Assembly: GCA_030834905.1 (NCBI GenBank)
Contig: JAUQWZ010000046.1
Span: 93,216 to 157,215 of the forward strand
From: Aggregatilineales bacterium
GTDB lineage: Bacteria > Chloroflexota > Anaerolineae > Aggregatilineales > Phototrophicaceae
DNA length: 64,000 bases
Reading direction: 5' to 3'
Below are positions 26,955 through 35,352 of this stretch, piece after piece. The translations under genes were made by a program, and so were the position numbers. The stretch's first letter is position 1. Each line of letters begins with the position of its first letter. The notes below the pieces were generated by a model that was given only the letters and a program-made list of their open reading frames with translations, was not told the DNA's origin and ran no database searches.

Positions 26955-28003
26955 GCAGGCGCAAGAGAGCATCCACACCACAGCCCGGCAGCATCATCAC
27001 CATCGGTCTGGACATTGGTTACGGCGTGACCAAAGCCGTCACCGATGATCAGGTTCTCACCTTCCCTTCTGTGATGGGACACGCCCGCGAAATCAAATTC
27101 CAGCAGGACGAGATCGCCAAACGGCATCCCGGCGACCAGATCAACGACGATGAAGGCAACTGGTTCATCGGGGATCTCGCCCTGTCACAGCTTCCACCCG
27201 GTGAACTGCTGCGCCTGCGCGGGCGCACAGCGAACGAAGCCACCATGGGCAACGCCTTTCGGCTACGGCTGGTTAAAGTGGCAATTGGCAAGCTGATGCA
27301 GGGCATGTGGAACGGCGACGTTGTCCACATCCGCATCGCCACCGGACTGCCCACCGACCACATGCGCGATGCTGCCGAACTCAAAGACTCGCTGCTTGGT
27401 CAGCATCTCATCAGGACAGACACCGCCGAACTGATCGCCAACATTACTGAAGTCATGATCATGCCACAGCCCTACGGCACGATCTACGCTTCCACACTCA
27501 CCGAAACGGGCGAGATCAACCGCAAGCATAGCTACCGGCGTACTGGCGTCTGCGATATCGGCACCTACACCGTCGATCTCGCGCTGGATGATGAAGGCGA
27601 GTATGTGGACGCCGAGAGCGGCAGCGTCGAGAGTGGAGTTCACACGGCACACCAGCGTATCGCCGCCGCGCTGGAGCGCGATTACCGCCAGAAGATGCCC
27701 TTTAAGATTGTCGAGCAGGTGTTGTGTGGCGGGGTTTTCCATGCCAACGGCGAGCCGGTCAGCTACCACGCAGTGGTCGATGAGGCGCTCCAGCCGCTGC
27801 GCAGCGCGACCCTCAACCTGATGAGTGAGAAGTGGCAGCGCGGCGCGACCGTCGATGTGATCTATCTGGCAGGCGGTGGTGCGTACCTGGTGTCCGATGA
27901 AATCATCGCCGCATACCCACAGGCGCAGGTCATGCCGGACGCGCAAATCGCCAACGCACGAGGTTACCTGAACTATGCCAACTTCGTCGCCCGCCAGGGG
28001 TAA
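26951..28003 (+). CDS. parM: ParM/Alp-type actin-like segregation ATPase
   Basis: A 350-residue actin-like ATPase. It has phosphate-1 motif IGLDIGYGVTKAV (near residues 18-30), phosphate-2 motif GVCDIGTYTVDLAL near 199-212, and the adenosine motif LAGGGAYLVSDEI near 300-312. It polymerises with ATP and pushes or pulls plasmid copies apart in ParM systems. This is uncommon for a chromosomally integrated element and suggests a replicating, low-copy phase. The ParR-like gene overlaps its start by four bases. Confidence 0.9.
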   Translation: MSRRKRASTPQPGSIITIGLDIGYGVTKAVTDDQVLTFPSVMGHAREIKFQQDEIAKRHPGDQINDDEGNWFIGDLALSQLPPGELLRLRGRTANEATMGNAFRLRLVKVAIGKLMQGMWNGDVVHIRIATGLPTDHMRDAAELKDSLLGQHLIRTDTAELIANITEVMIMPQPYGTIYASTLTETGEINRKHSYRRTGVCDIGTYTVDLALDDEGEYVDAESGSVESGVHTAHQRIAAALERDYRQKMPFKIVEQVLCGGVFHANGEPVSYHAVVDEALQPLRSATLNLMSEKWQRGATVDVIYLAGGGAYLVSDEIIAAYPQAQVMPDAQIANARGYLNYANFVARQG

Positions 28004-28081
28004 ATGGGGGTGTTGGGGATGTCGTACCGGTTCGGACACGCTGCGTACAGGTGCGTACACCCTAGAGAGAGCAAATTTCTG

Positions 28082-28489
28082 ATGTCACGCGATAAACGAG
28101 TTACCGCAACTATCAAATTGACCTATGCCGATGATGCCGATCTGATTGCGTGGTGGAAAAGCATCCCTAATGGCAGCCGAAACGCTGTGATGAAAGACAT
28201 CATGCGCGAGTACATCGAACGCAATCACGGCAGCTACCGTCCGATCTACCCACGCAACCAGCCGCAGCCGTTCGACCCAAAATACTTCATGCAGTTGGTC
28301 GAAGATGCTGCATGGACACGCGCCGCACTGATCGATCTGCCGGGATACGTTGAGCGAGTGATTGAGCACGTCATCTCTCTAGGAGTTGTCCAAGCCGACA
28401 CACCTTACACGCCCACATCGACCAACGGCAGCATGTCAGACGACGCAGTGCAACGGCGACAGCAACGCACTCGTCAGGCACGCTGGTGA
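28082..28489 (+). CDS. Small DNA-binding-like protein, 135 aa
   Basis: The N-terminus MSRDKRVTATIKLTY, then DLIAWWKSIPNGSRNAVMKDIMREYI, suggests a ribbon-helix-helix start (strand, then helices). The rest holds YVERVIEHVISLGV and a polar tail. The start at 28082 has AGAGAG about 11 bases upstream. It lies between parM and the hairpin region. Not recognised. It could be a second partition or copy-control protein (inference). Confidence 0.55.
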   Translation: MSRDKRVTATIKLTYADDADLIAWWKSIPNGSRNAVMKDIMREYIERNHGSYRPIYPRNQPQPFDPKYFMQLVEDAAWTRAALIDLPGYVERVIEHVISLGVVQADTPYTPTSTNGSMSDDAVQRRQQRTRQARW

Positions 28490-28796
28490 TGCAATGCAGA
28501 CCAGACTCGATCCTGTTACACCACCACTGTCTGGTTACAGTGCAGCCGCTCCCCTGGGAGGCATAGGCGACCCGCTTGGTTATCGACTCTATGCCTCCCG
28601 GGGCGCGAGCCAGCTAAATCGCTGGCTCCTCACACGCCGGAGGGGCTGGGTGCAGCGCCGCCAACGCGCTGCAACGGCACAGCGCAGCAGGGGTGCATCT
28701 GTGCCGCTGAGCGGGGACAATCCCGCTCACAGAACGCACCCATCACTCAGAATTCGGTTCGCAGCGGATCACGCAAACAGGATAGGAAACGCCATC
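28490..28796. other. 307-base intergenic region with no gene
   Basis: No credible coding frame. The region is filled mostly by the hairpins listed at 28525-28729. The 65 bases before the HU-like gene contain AGGA 10 bases upstream of its ATG as a weak ribosome site. Confidence 0.7.
28525..28729. other. Cluster of five consecutive hairpins, possible oriT or structured RNA
   Basis: Read left to right: CACTGT/ACAGTG (28525-28542); a 15-bp stem CCCC-GGGAGGCATAG with CTATGCCTCCCGGGG (28551-28603, one bulged base); GAGCCAGC/GCTGGCTC (28607-28628); TGCAGCGC/GCGCTGCA (28651-28673), which competes with CGGCACAG/CTGTGCCG (28675-28706); and TGAGCGGG/CCCGCTCA (28708-28729). It is just before the HU-like and MobC-like genes and the relaxase-like gene. 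This position fits a transfer or single-strand replication origin, or an RNA. Sequence alone cannot decide. Confidence 0.7.
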
Positions 28797-29078
28797 ATGA
28801 ATAAGCGTCAACTGGTGAAAAACATCGCCCGACGGCTGCCCTTCACGACCGTCCGGCAGGTCGAAGACGTGCTGGAGGTTGCCGCCGAAGTGTGGTCGGA
28901 CGAGCTGCAATCAGGGCGTCAGGCGCACATCCCCAGCATCGGCAGGCTTTCGATTGAAGTGCAGGCGCTTCGCGCTGCTGGCGCGATCCCCGCCAAAGGC
29001 AGAATACTGCGGCGTATATATGGGCGCTTTCGCCCTGCCGGTGAACTGCGGGCACGACTGGAGGAGCATCGTGACTAA
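28797..29078 (+). CDS. HU/IHF-family DNA-binding protein (divergent)
   Basis: A 93-residue protein that starts MNKRQLVKNIARR, as in HU proteins, with VRQVEDVLEVAAEVWSDELQ and IPSIGRLSIEVQ following in the HU order. The IPSIGRL segment corresponds to HU's beta-arm base. The C-terminal arm region is rich in Arg (GRILRRIYGRFRPAGELRARLEEH) and shorter than in classic HU. The ATG at 28797 is chosen because it begins the HU homology. Its last 8 bases overlap the MobC-like gene. HU may shape the relaxation or replication complex. Confidence 0.7.
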   Translation: MNKRQLVKNIARRLPFTTVRQVEDVLEVAAEVWSDELQSGRQAHIPSIGRLSIEVQALRAAGAIPAKGRILRRIYGRFRPAGELRARLEEHRD

Positions 29079-29403
29079 ACCACATCCGAAGCCGAGGCAG
29101 TACACCGAGCGCATTGCCTTTGGCGTGACCGTCGAGCAGCGCAGGCGGCTGGAAGATATCCTGCGCGCCCGCGCCCGTACCGGACAGATGACCTCACTTG
29201 CCGATGTACTGCGCACGGCAGTCAATCTGTTCATCGCCCAGCAGGACGACATTCCGGGTACGCGCGCAGCCATCACCCGCAAGCTGGAGCATCGTTTTGA
29301 GGCAGTCGAGGAACGGCTGTCGGCGCTCGAAAGCCAGCTTGCGCAGCAGTCCGACCTGCTGGAGCAGTTAGTCGCCTTCTTCCGCAGAAAGCGTGAGGGC
29401 TAG
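29071..29403 (+). CDS. MobC-like accessory mobilisation protein
   Basis: A 110-residue protein starting at GTG 29071, with GGAGGAG 4-5 bases upstream. The core ERIAFGVTVEQRRRLEDIL and TSLADVLRTAVNLFIA resemble ribbon-helix-helix MobC proteins, and the C-terminal half is a coiled coil (VEERLSALESQLAQQSDLLEQLV). It is directly before the relaxase-like gene (2-base gap) and overlaps the HU-like gene. Role as relaxosome accessory protein is inferred from fold and position. Confidence 0.65.
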   Translation: MTKPHPKPRQYTERIAFGVTVEQRRRLEDILRARARTGQMTSLADVLRTAVNLFIAQQDDIPGTRAAITRKLEHRFEAVEERLSALESQLAQQSDLLEQLVAFFRRKREG

Positions 29404-29405
29404 AC

Positions 29406-30398
29406 ATGGATCGACGGCAGATGTGTGTCGCCAATGTGCAGTACAAGAAACCGGGCGGTGAGCGGCAGATGAAGAACCTGATCCGCTATCTGACCTTCCG
29501 CGAGAGCCGCAGTGAGAAGGCGTATTCCGTACCTGGCGTTGACCGCTGGGACGATCACGGCATGGGACGCACGATCAAAGACATCGCCGCACACTGCGAA
29601 GCGTACCAGAGCCAGCATGTGCTGCTGTTCTCACTGGTCGTCAACCCCAACCCCGATCTGGTCGCAATGATGCCTGTGGAACAGCGAGAGCAGTTTGTGC
29701 GCGAACTGACCGAACGCACGGTTGAAGGCTTCTTTGATGCACGGAGCATCGAGAATGGGGTCGAATGGAGCGCGGTCATGCACCACCGCCTGACTGATGA
29801 TCCGCAGTCACCAGGAATGCACAACCCGCACATGCACGTCATGCTGCCGGGTACTTACTACGAACCAGACGAAGGCATCCGCAAGCCGCTCTACTTCTCC
29901 AAGAACAGGCAGGTTAATCACATTGAGATGCTGCACGATATCTGCCAGCAGCATTCCGCCGAACTGCTTGACCGCTATGTTGGACCGGACTGGGAGCAGC
30001 GATACGACGCGCTGGAGGCTGACCGCCAGCGCCAGCTTGAAGTCATCAGCGAACAACCACACGGCAGCCTGCCGGAGATTGGCGCAGTCTGGAACGGTGT
30101 CCGGCGTACAGATGAGAAGACTTCGGCTATAGGAGTGTACGGCTACTTTCAGGACGATCTGGACAACCCCGACGCGCGTGTGCTGCGCTTCCGTGCACTC
30201 ATCGCCGGGCTGCCGCACGATGAAGCGGACATCCTCTCAAGCCACTTCGCCGACCTGATGAAGCAGGATGTCAATACGTGGCATGAGGAAGTGCAGCGAA
30301 TCAAATCGCTGAACCGCAGTGAGCGCGCCGCCTTCGTCTCTCAGATCCCATTTCGAGATCGCGAACCGCCTGCAATCGCATTCGATCTGGAGCTTTGA
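29406..30398 (+). CDS. Relaxase-like mobilisation protein
   Basis: A 330-residue protein whose residues about 139-147 read HNPHMHVML. This matches the histidine triad (H-x-x-H-x-H-V) of relaxases that nick the plasmid transfer origin, with the catalytic Tyr likely in the N-terminal part (several candidates, such as Y13 and Y28). It also has RYLTFRES near residue 27, a common relaxase start. There is no helicase or primase domain in this chain. The MobC-like gene just upstream supports mobilisation. No type IV secretion genes are in the window, so transfer would need a helper. Confidence 0.7.
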   Translation: MDRRQMCVANVQYKKPGGERQMKNLIRYLTFRESRSEKAYSVPGVDRWDDHGMGRTIKDIAAHCEAYQSQHVLLFSLVVNPNPDLVAMMPVEQREQFVRELTERTVEGFFDARSIENGVEWSAVMHHRLTDDPQSPGMHNPHMHVMLPGTYYEPDEGIRKPLYFSKNRQVNHIEMLHDICQQHSAELLDRYVGPDWEQRYDALEADRQRQLEVISEQPHGSLPEIGAVWNGVRRTDEKTSAIGVYGYFQDDLDNPDARVLRFRALIAGLPHDEADILSSHFADLMKQDVNTWHEEVQRIKSLNRSERAAFVSQIPFRDREPPAIAFDLEL

Positions 30399-30466
30399 AA
30401 AACAAAGGGCTGGATGCGCTCAGTCGCCAAACCGTCGCATCACAGCCCCCATAAAAGGATACACAC

Positions 30467-33316
30467 ATGATGACATCAATTGATCGCGATGACAAGAGGC
30501 TGTCCTCACGGCGGGAGTTTCTGCAGGTGCTGTATGCTGGAGCACCAGCGGACTTATACCTCGAACTGCGCTGCATTCATCCAACAACTGGCGAAGTGCG
30601 CCCCCTCTGGTCACACATCGGCAACAAACGCCAGCTCAGCAGCATCTTCAAGCAGGCAGATGCGCTGAACGGCGAAGGGTTTGGCATCTTCTTCGCGCCA
30701 TGCCTGCGCCGCCAGAAATCAGGCAAAGCCGACTCCGCCGTCCTTGCGCCAGCTTTCTGGATTGATGTGGACAGCACTGCGCCGGACAACCTAGAAAGCC
30801 TGCGTTCATTCGACCCCGCACCGTCCTACATTGTTTCCAGTGGAGGCGGCTTGCACGCTTATTGGCTGCTGGAGACACCGTACCAGCTTGAGGACGAGGT
30901 CAGCCGCCAGACGTTCTCCACGATTTTGCGGGGGCTGTTCACGCTGCTTGACGGTGACCCTGCCTACGTCAAATCCCCCGCTTCAACCATGCGCCTGCCG
31001 GGAAGTGTGAACACCAAGCCTGACCGCAGCGGAGTGCTGGCGAGCATCATCGAGGCACATCCGGATCGGCGTTACCCGTTTGAACGCTTTGAATGGCTGG
31101 ACGTGCCGCCTCAGCCGGAGAAGGTCGGCAGTCTGACCGTGGTTACCGTCAACAGCAATGGGCATCATCCGCTGCCGCCGCGCACCGAGCAGTATCTCTC
31201 ATCGGGCGCGCCGAACGGCAGCCGCAACGCCGAACTGTTCGCCGCCGCCTGCCAGATGCGCGATGCAGGTCACAAGCAGAGCGAAGCCGAGCGCGAACTG
31301 ATCCCGCGCTACGCTGCCGACGGGAACGATGATCCGGGCCGCGAGAGGGAAGCGAAGGCAACCATTGAGAGCGCCTATAGCCGCCCGCCGCGCGATCCAA
31401 TCATTACTGCCAAAGAACGGGTGACAGCGCTCATTGGCGGCAGCCGCGAGCGCCCAACAGCCGCGCAGATTGTAGACACAGTCAAAGCCTGCGCGACCCT
31501 GAATGCGGTCGAGTGGGCAGAGGAACGGCAGCGCCTCAAATCGCTGTGCGGCGATGGACTAAAGATGAGCGATCTCGACCGCATCTACCGTGAAACCAAA
31601 CGCGAACTCAAGCGTCACCAGCAGCAAAACTATGGCGAAAACGAGGGTTATTTCATTAAAGATGGCTGCATCATCTACCGCAAGGAAACCTATCAGGGTC
31701 CCATCGAGAAAGCCGTAACCGATTGGACCGCCGAGGCGCTGCACCAGACCTGCCGGATTGATGATGACGGCAGAGAGACACACGTCACCACGATTGAACT
31801 CCGGCGCGGCGACACCATGAAGCAGCTTGACGTGCCCGGCGAAGTCTTTGTGGACGATCTGGCGCTGCGCCGCTTCGTCGGCGCGACCGCCGGAGCACAC
31901 TATGTCGTTCGTGCAGGGATGTCCAAACATCTGGTTCCGGCGATTGTGCATCTATCGGGTGACTTTCCCACCTACCGGCACTACAACTTCATGGGCTGGA
32001 TGCAGCTTGAGGGGCGTTGGGTGTATGTCTCACCGCATGACAGCATCACCACCGACGGCAGCATGGCAGAACCGCCGTCTGTCGAGCTGGATAACCGACT
32101 CCGGGATTACGGACTGCAATCGACAAGCTGGAAGCAAAGCCTCGCCGCATTCGACGCGGTGACCAAGGTGCTGCCGCCCGGTTTAGCCGCGCCCCTGATT
32201 GCCTTCACGCTGCTGCCAGTGGTTCAGCGTTTCTTCCCAGCCGCAGCGCCGCGACCAGCACTGCATCTGGTCGGCACATCCGGCAGCGGCAAGAGCGAAA
32301 TCGCGTCGCTGCTGGCAAGCTTCTATGGTCGCTTCAGCCGCGATACGCCGCCCGCCCAATGGGGCGATACCGTCAACACCGTTGAAACGCTTGGTTACTC
32401 ACTCGCCGACGCGCTGTACTGGGTGGACGATTTCAAGCCCGTCTACGTGGATGATCGCACCTTCACCCGTTTCCTACAGAGCTATTCGCGCGGCATGGGG
32501 CGCGGGCGGCTCACCCGCGATGCTCGTGTGCGGCAGGATCGCCCGTGCCGGGGTTTACTGCTCTCCACTGGCGAAACCACCATCGAAGGCGAAATGTCGG
32601 TGCTGGCGCGTATGCTGGTGCTAGAGATTCCACCCTGGGAGAAGCGCGATCCGGGTGGCAAGGCGCTGGCTGCTGCTGATACCATGCGCGAGCATCTGCC
32701 CAGCTTCACGGCGCATTTTGCGGCGTGGGTAGCCAAGCAGATTGAGAACGAAGCTTTCCAGCGCGATCTGGCAATGCGGTTTGCAGCAAACGTGCAGGGC
32801 TACCGCGAGAAGCTGGCAGCCACAAATGTCAGTCAAAGCAACACAGGTCGCGTCCTTCAGAACTGGGCAGTCCTCGTTACTGTTTATCAGTTATTGAGCC
32901 AGTTTTTCAGGTCAGTAGATCCAGATTATTTGCTTCCAGACTGGAGCGACACACTTGGCGACACGATTTCGCGCTTCCGCCAGGAACGCGCAAGTGAAGT
33001 TTTCTTGGACATCCTGAGCCAGCTCATCGCCGGCGGGCAGGCAGTCATTGACGACGACATGCGAAATCCACGTGAATATCCGTCTGGTATAACAGTTATT
33101 GGATATCGAGAGGAAAGCTACATTTATCTGCTACCTGAAATAGCACGGCGCGAAGTAGACCGGGTGCAAGCGTTGCGCTTTACGACCACTGCCATAGGAC
33201 AGCAGCTTCGTGAAGATGGCAGCCTGGTATCGGGTGGCAGCAGCCTCAGCGTCCAAAAGCGAGTAAAGTGGGGACGAGTGCGATTTTGGCAGCTCAAGTC
33301 CGATATTTTGGGTTGA
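30467..33316 (+). CDS. Primase-helicase replication protein
   Basis: A 949-residue fusion protein. The N-terminal third carries an archaeo-eukaryotic primase (RepB-like) core: FWIDVD with the catalytic Asp-x-Asp near residue 102, SSGGGLHAYWLL (Ser-x-His type) near 126, and RLPGSVNTK. The C-terminal half is an ATPase with Walker A GTSGSGKS at 603-610 and Walker B-like ALYWVDDFK near 650. This layout fits phage and plasmid replication proteins. It is the last gene of the element, its stop codon lying in the first iteron-like repeat. Function in element replication is the simplest reading. Confidence 0.85.
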   Translation: MMTSIDRDDKRLSSRREFLQVLYAGAPADLYLELRCIHPTTGEVRPLWSHIGNKRQLSSIFKQADALNGEGFGIFFAPCLRRQKSGKADSAVLAPAFWIDVDSTAPDNLESLRSFDPAPSYIVSSGGGLHAYWLLETPYQLEDEVSRQTFSTILRGLFTLLDGDPAYVKSPASTMRLPGSVNTKPDRSGVLASIIEAHPDRRYPFERFEWLDVPPQPEKVGSLTVVTVNSNGHHPLPPRTEQYLSSGAPNGSRNAELFAAACQMRDAGHKQSEAERELIPRYAADGNDDPGREREAKATIESAYSRPPRDPIITAKERVTALIGGSRERPTAAQIVDTVKACATLNAVEWAEERQRLKSLCGDGLKMSDLDRIYRETKRELKRHQQQNYGENEGYFIKDGCIIYRKETYQGPIEKAVTDWTAEALHQTCRIDDDGRETHVTTIELRRGDTMKQLDVPGEVFVDDLALRRFVGATAGAHYVVRAGMSKHLVPAIVHLSGDFPTYRHYNFMGWMQLEGRWVYVSPHDSITTDGSMAEPPSVELDNRLRDYGLQSTSWKQSLAAFDAVTKVLPPGLAAPLIAFTLLPVVQRFFPAAAPRPALHLVGTSGSGKSEIASLLASFYGRFSRDTPPAQWGDTVNTVETLGYSLADALYWVDDFKPVYVDDRTFTRFLQSYSRGMGRGRLTRDARVRQDRPCRGLLLSTGETTIEGEMSVLARMLVLEIPPWEKRDPGGKALAAADTMREHLPSFTAHFAAWVAKQIENEAFQRDLAMRFAANVQGYREKLAATNVSQSNTGRVLQNWAVLVTVYQLLSQFFRSVDPDYLLPDWSDTLGDTISRFRQERASEVFLDILSQLIAGGQAVIDDDMRNPREYPSGITVIGYREESYIYLLPEIARREVDRVQALRFTTTAIGQQLREDGSLVSGGSSLSVQKRVKWGRVRFWQLKSDILG

Positions 33317-33572
33317 GCCACCTGTGCCACCTGAGACAGCAAGCACAAACGCGTGAAATTTGATTCCGAGTGCCAAATATATAGTTGAGCCAGTTGAGAC
33401 TCTGAGACACAGAGTCTCTTTTCTTCTATATCACTTGCGGAGGTGGCACAACTGGCACAGGTGGCACAGGTTGATACATCCTATTTTTGTGAATTCAGAA
33501 AAAATCACCTGCTGTCAAAATTGCTTTTCGAGTCCGCAAATTGTGGTTGAGCCACCTGTGCCATCTGAGACA
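33312..33572 (+). repeat. Iteron-like repeats after primase gene
   Basis: Units beginning GTTGAGCCACCTGTGCCA occur at 33312-33338 and 33546-33572 (one base different), a shorter GTTGAGCCA at 33384, and the reverse complement AGGTGGCACA twice in 33439-33470. Repeats of one word in both directions next to a replication gene are typical of an origin or an attachment region. Confidence 0.75.
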
Positions 33573-33834
33573 CCACAGCAGATACGAGGCAAAGTAGGCG
33601 AGAATTAGCTTCTTATAGTGTGTTTTGTCACTTGTACGTTCTTTCTTATACCAACGTACTATTTGAGCGACTGAATTAGCATAATTGAATTGTCTTGTGT
33701 ATTCCTTCGTCTGGTTTACAGATTTCAGAAGTTAGCCATCAAGTCTTAATGTTTACACCTACGAAATAGTGGTACTATTCAACCTGTCAAGGATTTGGCG
33801 CTTCACCCCAATTGGATTCTGGAAGTTTTCTTGC
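33317..33834. other. 518-base non-coding region at the right edge of the element
   Basis: No credible gene. The left half holds the iteron-like repeats and a terminator. In 33573-33834 the DNA is AT-rich and I see no promoter, tRNA fragment or repeat that I can support. It ends at the start of the NusG-like gene and probably contains the element's right boundary. Confidence 0.6.
33396..33424 (+). terminator. Terminator-like hairpin after primase gene
   Basis: GAGACTCTG pairs perfectly with CAGAGTCTC around AGACA and is followed by TTTTCTT. It is 79 bases after the primase stop codon. Confidence 0.75.
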
Positions 33835-34344
33835 ATGAGTTTTCACTGGTATACGCTATACAGCAAGCCTCACAAGGAGGCACAGCTCGAACGGTATCTC
33901 CAGTCAAACAGCATCACAACTTTCTACCCAAAGCTGAAAGTGAATCCAGTCAATCCGCGAGCCTCGCGCATTCGCGCCTTTTTTCCGCGTTATATGTTTG
34001 TCAACGTGGATATCGAGGAGTGGGGTCTAAACGCCCTGCAGTGGATCCCTGGAGCAGTTGGTCTGGTGACGTTCGGCAGTGAACCGGCTATAGTGCCTGA
34101 TGCGTTCATCGCAGAGCTGCGCCAGCGGGTGATGCAGATAGAAATGGCAGGCGGACTGCATCTGGAAGGTCTGAAACGCGGAGACCACGTACAGATCACC
34201 GATGGTTCGTTTGCCGGACACGACGCCATCTTTGATGTCCACCTCAGTGGAGAGCAGCGTGTGCAGCTCCTGCTCCACTGGTTGGGTCGTGAAATGAAGG
34301 TAAAAGTCAACGCTAACGCTGTAGAGAAACGCCGCGCTCGCTAG
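33835..34344 (+). CDS. NusG/RfaH-like transcription antiterminator
   Basis: A 169-residue NusG paralogue. The NGN domain is seen as WYTLYSKPHKEAQLERYLQ (residues 4-22) and FFPRYMFVNVD, and the KOW domain as LKRGDHVQITDGSFAGHDA (about 118-136). It lies at the head of a large glycan locus, the usual place of RfaH/LoaP-type proteins, which bind RNA polymerase and prevent early termination in long operons. It is not core NusG because it lacks a neighbouring secE or ribosomal protein genes. The start at 33835 begins the homology and has GGAAG upstream. Confidence 0.88.
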   Translation: MSFHWYTLYSKPHKEAQLERYLQSNSITTFYPKLKVNPVNPRASRIRAFFPRYMFVNVDIEEWGLNALQWIPGAVGLVTFGSEPAIVPDAFIAELRQRVMQIEMAGGLHLEGLKRGDHVQITDGSFAGHDAIFDVHLSGEQRVQLLLHWLGREMKVKVNANAVEKRRAR

Positions 34345-34461
34345 ACTGGGCTTCTTGGCTTTTCATAAGCACGTTCGCTACATTACTCACGTCCATCGAC
34401 AACCACAGGGGTATGTCGAAACGGCGGAGCACGCCTGATAACCATAAGGCACTATAAATAG

Positions 34462-35349
34462 ATGAACGTCCCTGAAAAAACTCAAATCTCGCCAGCGTCT
34501 GGGCCCTCTAAGCCGACAATTACGCAATTACCGCACCTACACATCCAACCGTCAAAAGGATGGGTATCGCTCAAGTTAGCCGAATTATGGGAGTACCGTG
34601 AGCTGTTGTACTTCTTGACTTGGCGGGATATCAAAGTTCGTTACAAGCAAACGGTGCTCGGCGTAGCTTGGGCAGTGCTGCAGCCATTCCTGACGATGGT
34701 CGTGTTCAGCCTTTTCTTCGGAGGACTAGCGCAGATTCCATCGGATGGCGTACCCTATCCAATTTTCAGCTACACCGCTTTAGTTCCGTGGACGTTCTTC
34801 TCTACCGGGCTGGCGATGTCTTCCAATAGCGTGGTCAACAGCGCGAATCTCCTCAAGAAAGTGTATTTCCCACGTCTGACTATCCCAATCGCAACTGTGC
34901 TTTCCAGCGGCGTAGACTTTGTGATCGCTTTCGTGGTGCTGTTGGGGATGATGCTATTCTTCGGCATTGTGCCGTCGAGCAATGCGCTGTTTTTGCCGTT
35001 CTTTGTGCTACTCACGCTGATCACAGCGTTGGGCACGGGGTTATGGCTAAGCGCAATGAATGTGCAGTTTCGCGATGTACGATATGCAGTGCCGTTCCTT
35101 ACGCAGTTTTGGCTGTTTATTACGCCCATCGCTTACCCAGCCAGCTTGATCGACAATGAGACGCTACGCGTGCTCTATGCCCTCAACCCCATGACAGGTG
35201 TGGTGGAAGGATTCCGTTGGGCGTTGCTCGGGACGGATAACGCCCCCGGTCCGATTATCGCCGTTTCCACCCTTGCCGCAGTGGTACTACTCATCAGCAG
35301 TTTGTACTACTTCCGACGCATGGAACGTAGTTTCGCGGATGTAGTGTAA
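34462..35349 (+). CDS. ABC-2 type polysaccharide export permease (Wzm-like)
   Basis: The inner-membrane channel of an ABC exporter for surface polysaccharide. The 295 residues have an N-terminal amphipathic part followed by about six helices: LYFLTWRDIKVRYKQTVLG, VLQPFLTMVVFSLFFGGLA, then VPYPIFSYTALVPWTFFS, typical of Wzm/TagG permeases. Its ATPase is the Wzt-like gene at 37496, separated by the nonulosonate genes. It is probably followed by translation of the NeuA-HAD gene, three bases after its stop. Confidence 0.9.
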   Translation: MNVPEKTQISPASGPSKPTITQLPHLHIQPSKGWVSLKLAELWEYRELLYFLTWRDIKVRYKQTVLGVAWAVLQPFLTMVVFSLFFGGLAQIPSDGVPYPIFSYTALVPWTFFSTGLAMSSNSVVNSANLLKKVYFPRLTIPIATVLSSGVDFVIAFVVLLGMMLFFGIVPSSNALFLPFFVLLTLITALGTGLWLSAMNVQFRDVRYAVPFLTQFWLFITPIAYPASLIDNETLRVLYALNPMTGVVEGFRWALLGTDNAPGPIIAVSTLAAVVLLISSLYYFRRMERSFADVV

Positions 35350-35352
35350 ACC

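Noticed and set aside
28525..28729. CRISPR or tRNA-like structure
   Set aside because: The hairpins differ from one another in sequence and size and show no cloverleaf or repeat-spacer pattern.
33300..34400. Second copy of the tRNA-Ala 3' end as right attachment site
   Set aside because: I looked for CCCCTCAGGTCC and similar in this stretch on both strands and found none. Large serine recombinases may leave almost no duplicated sequence, so absence is not evidence against integration.
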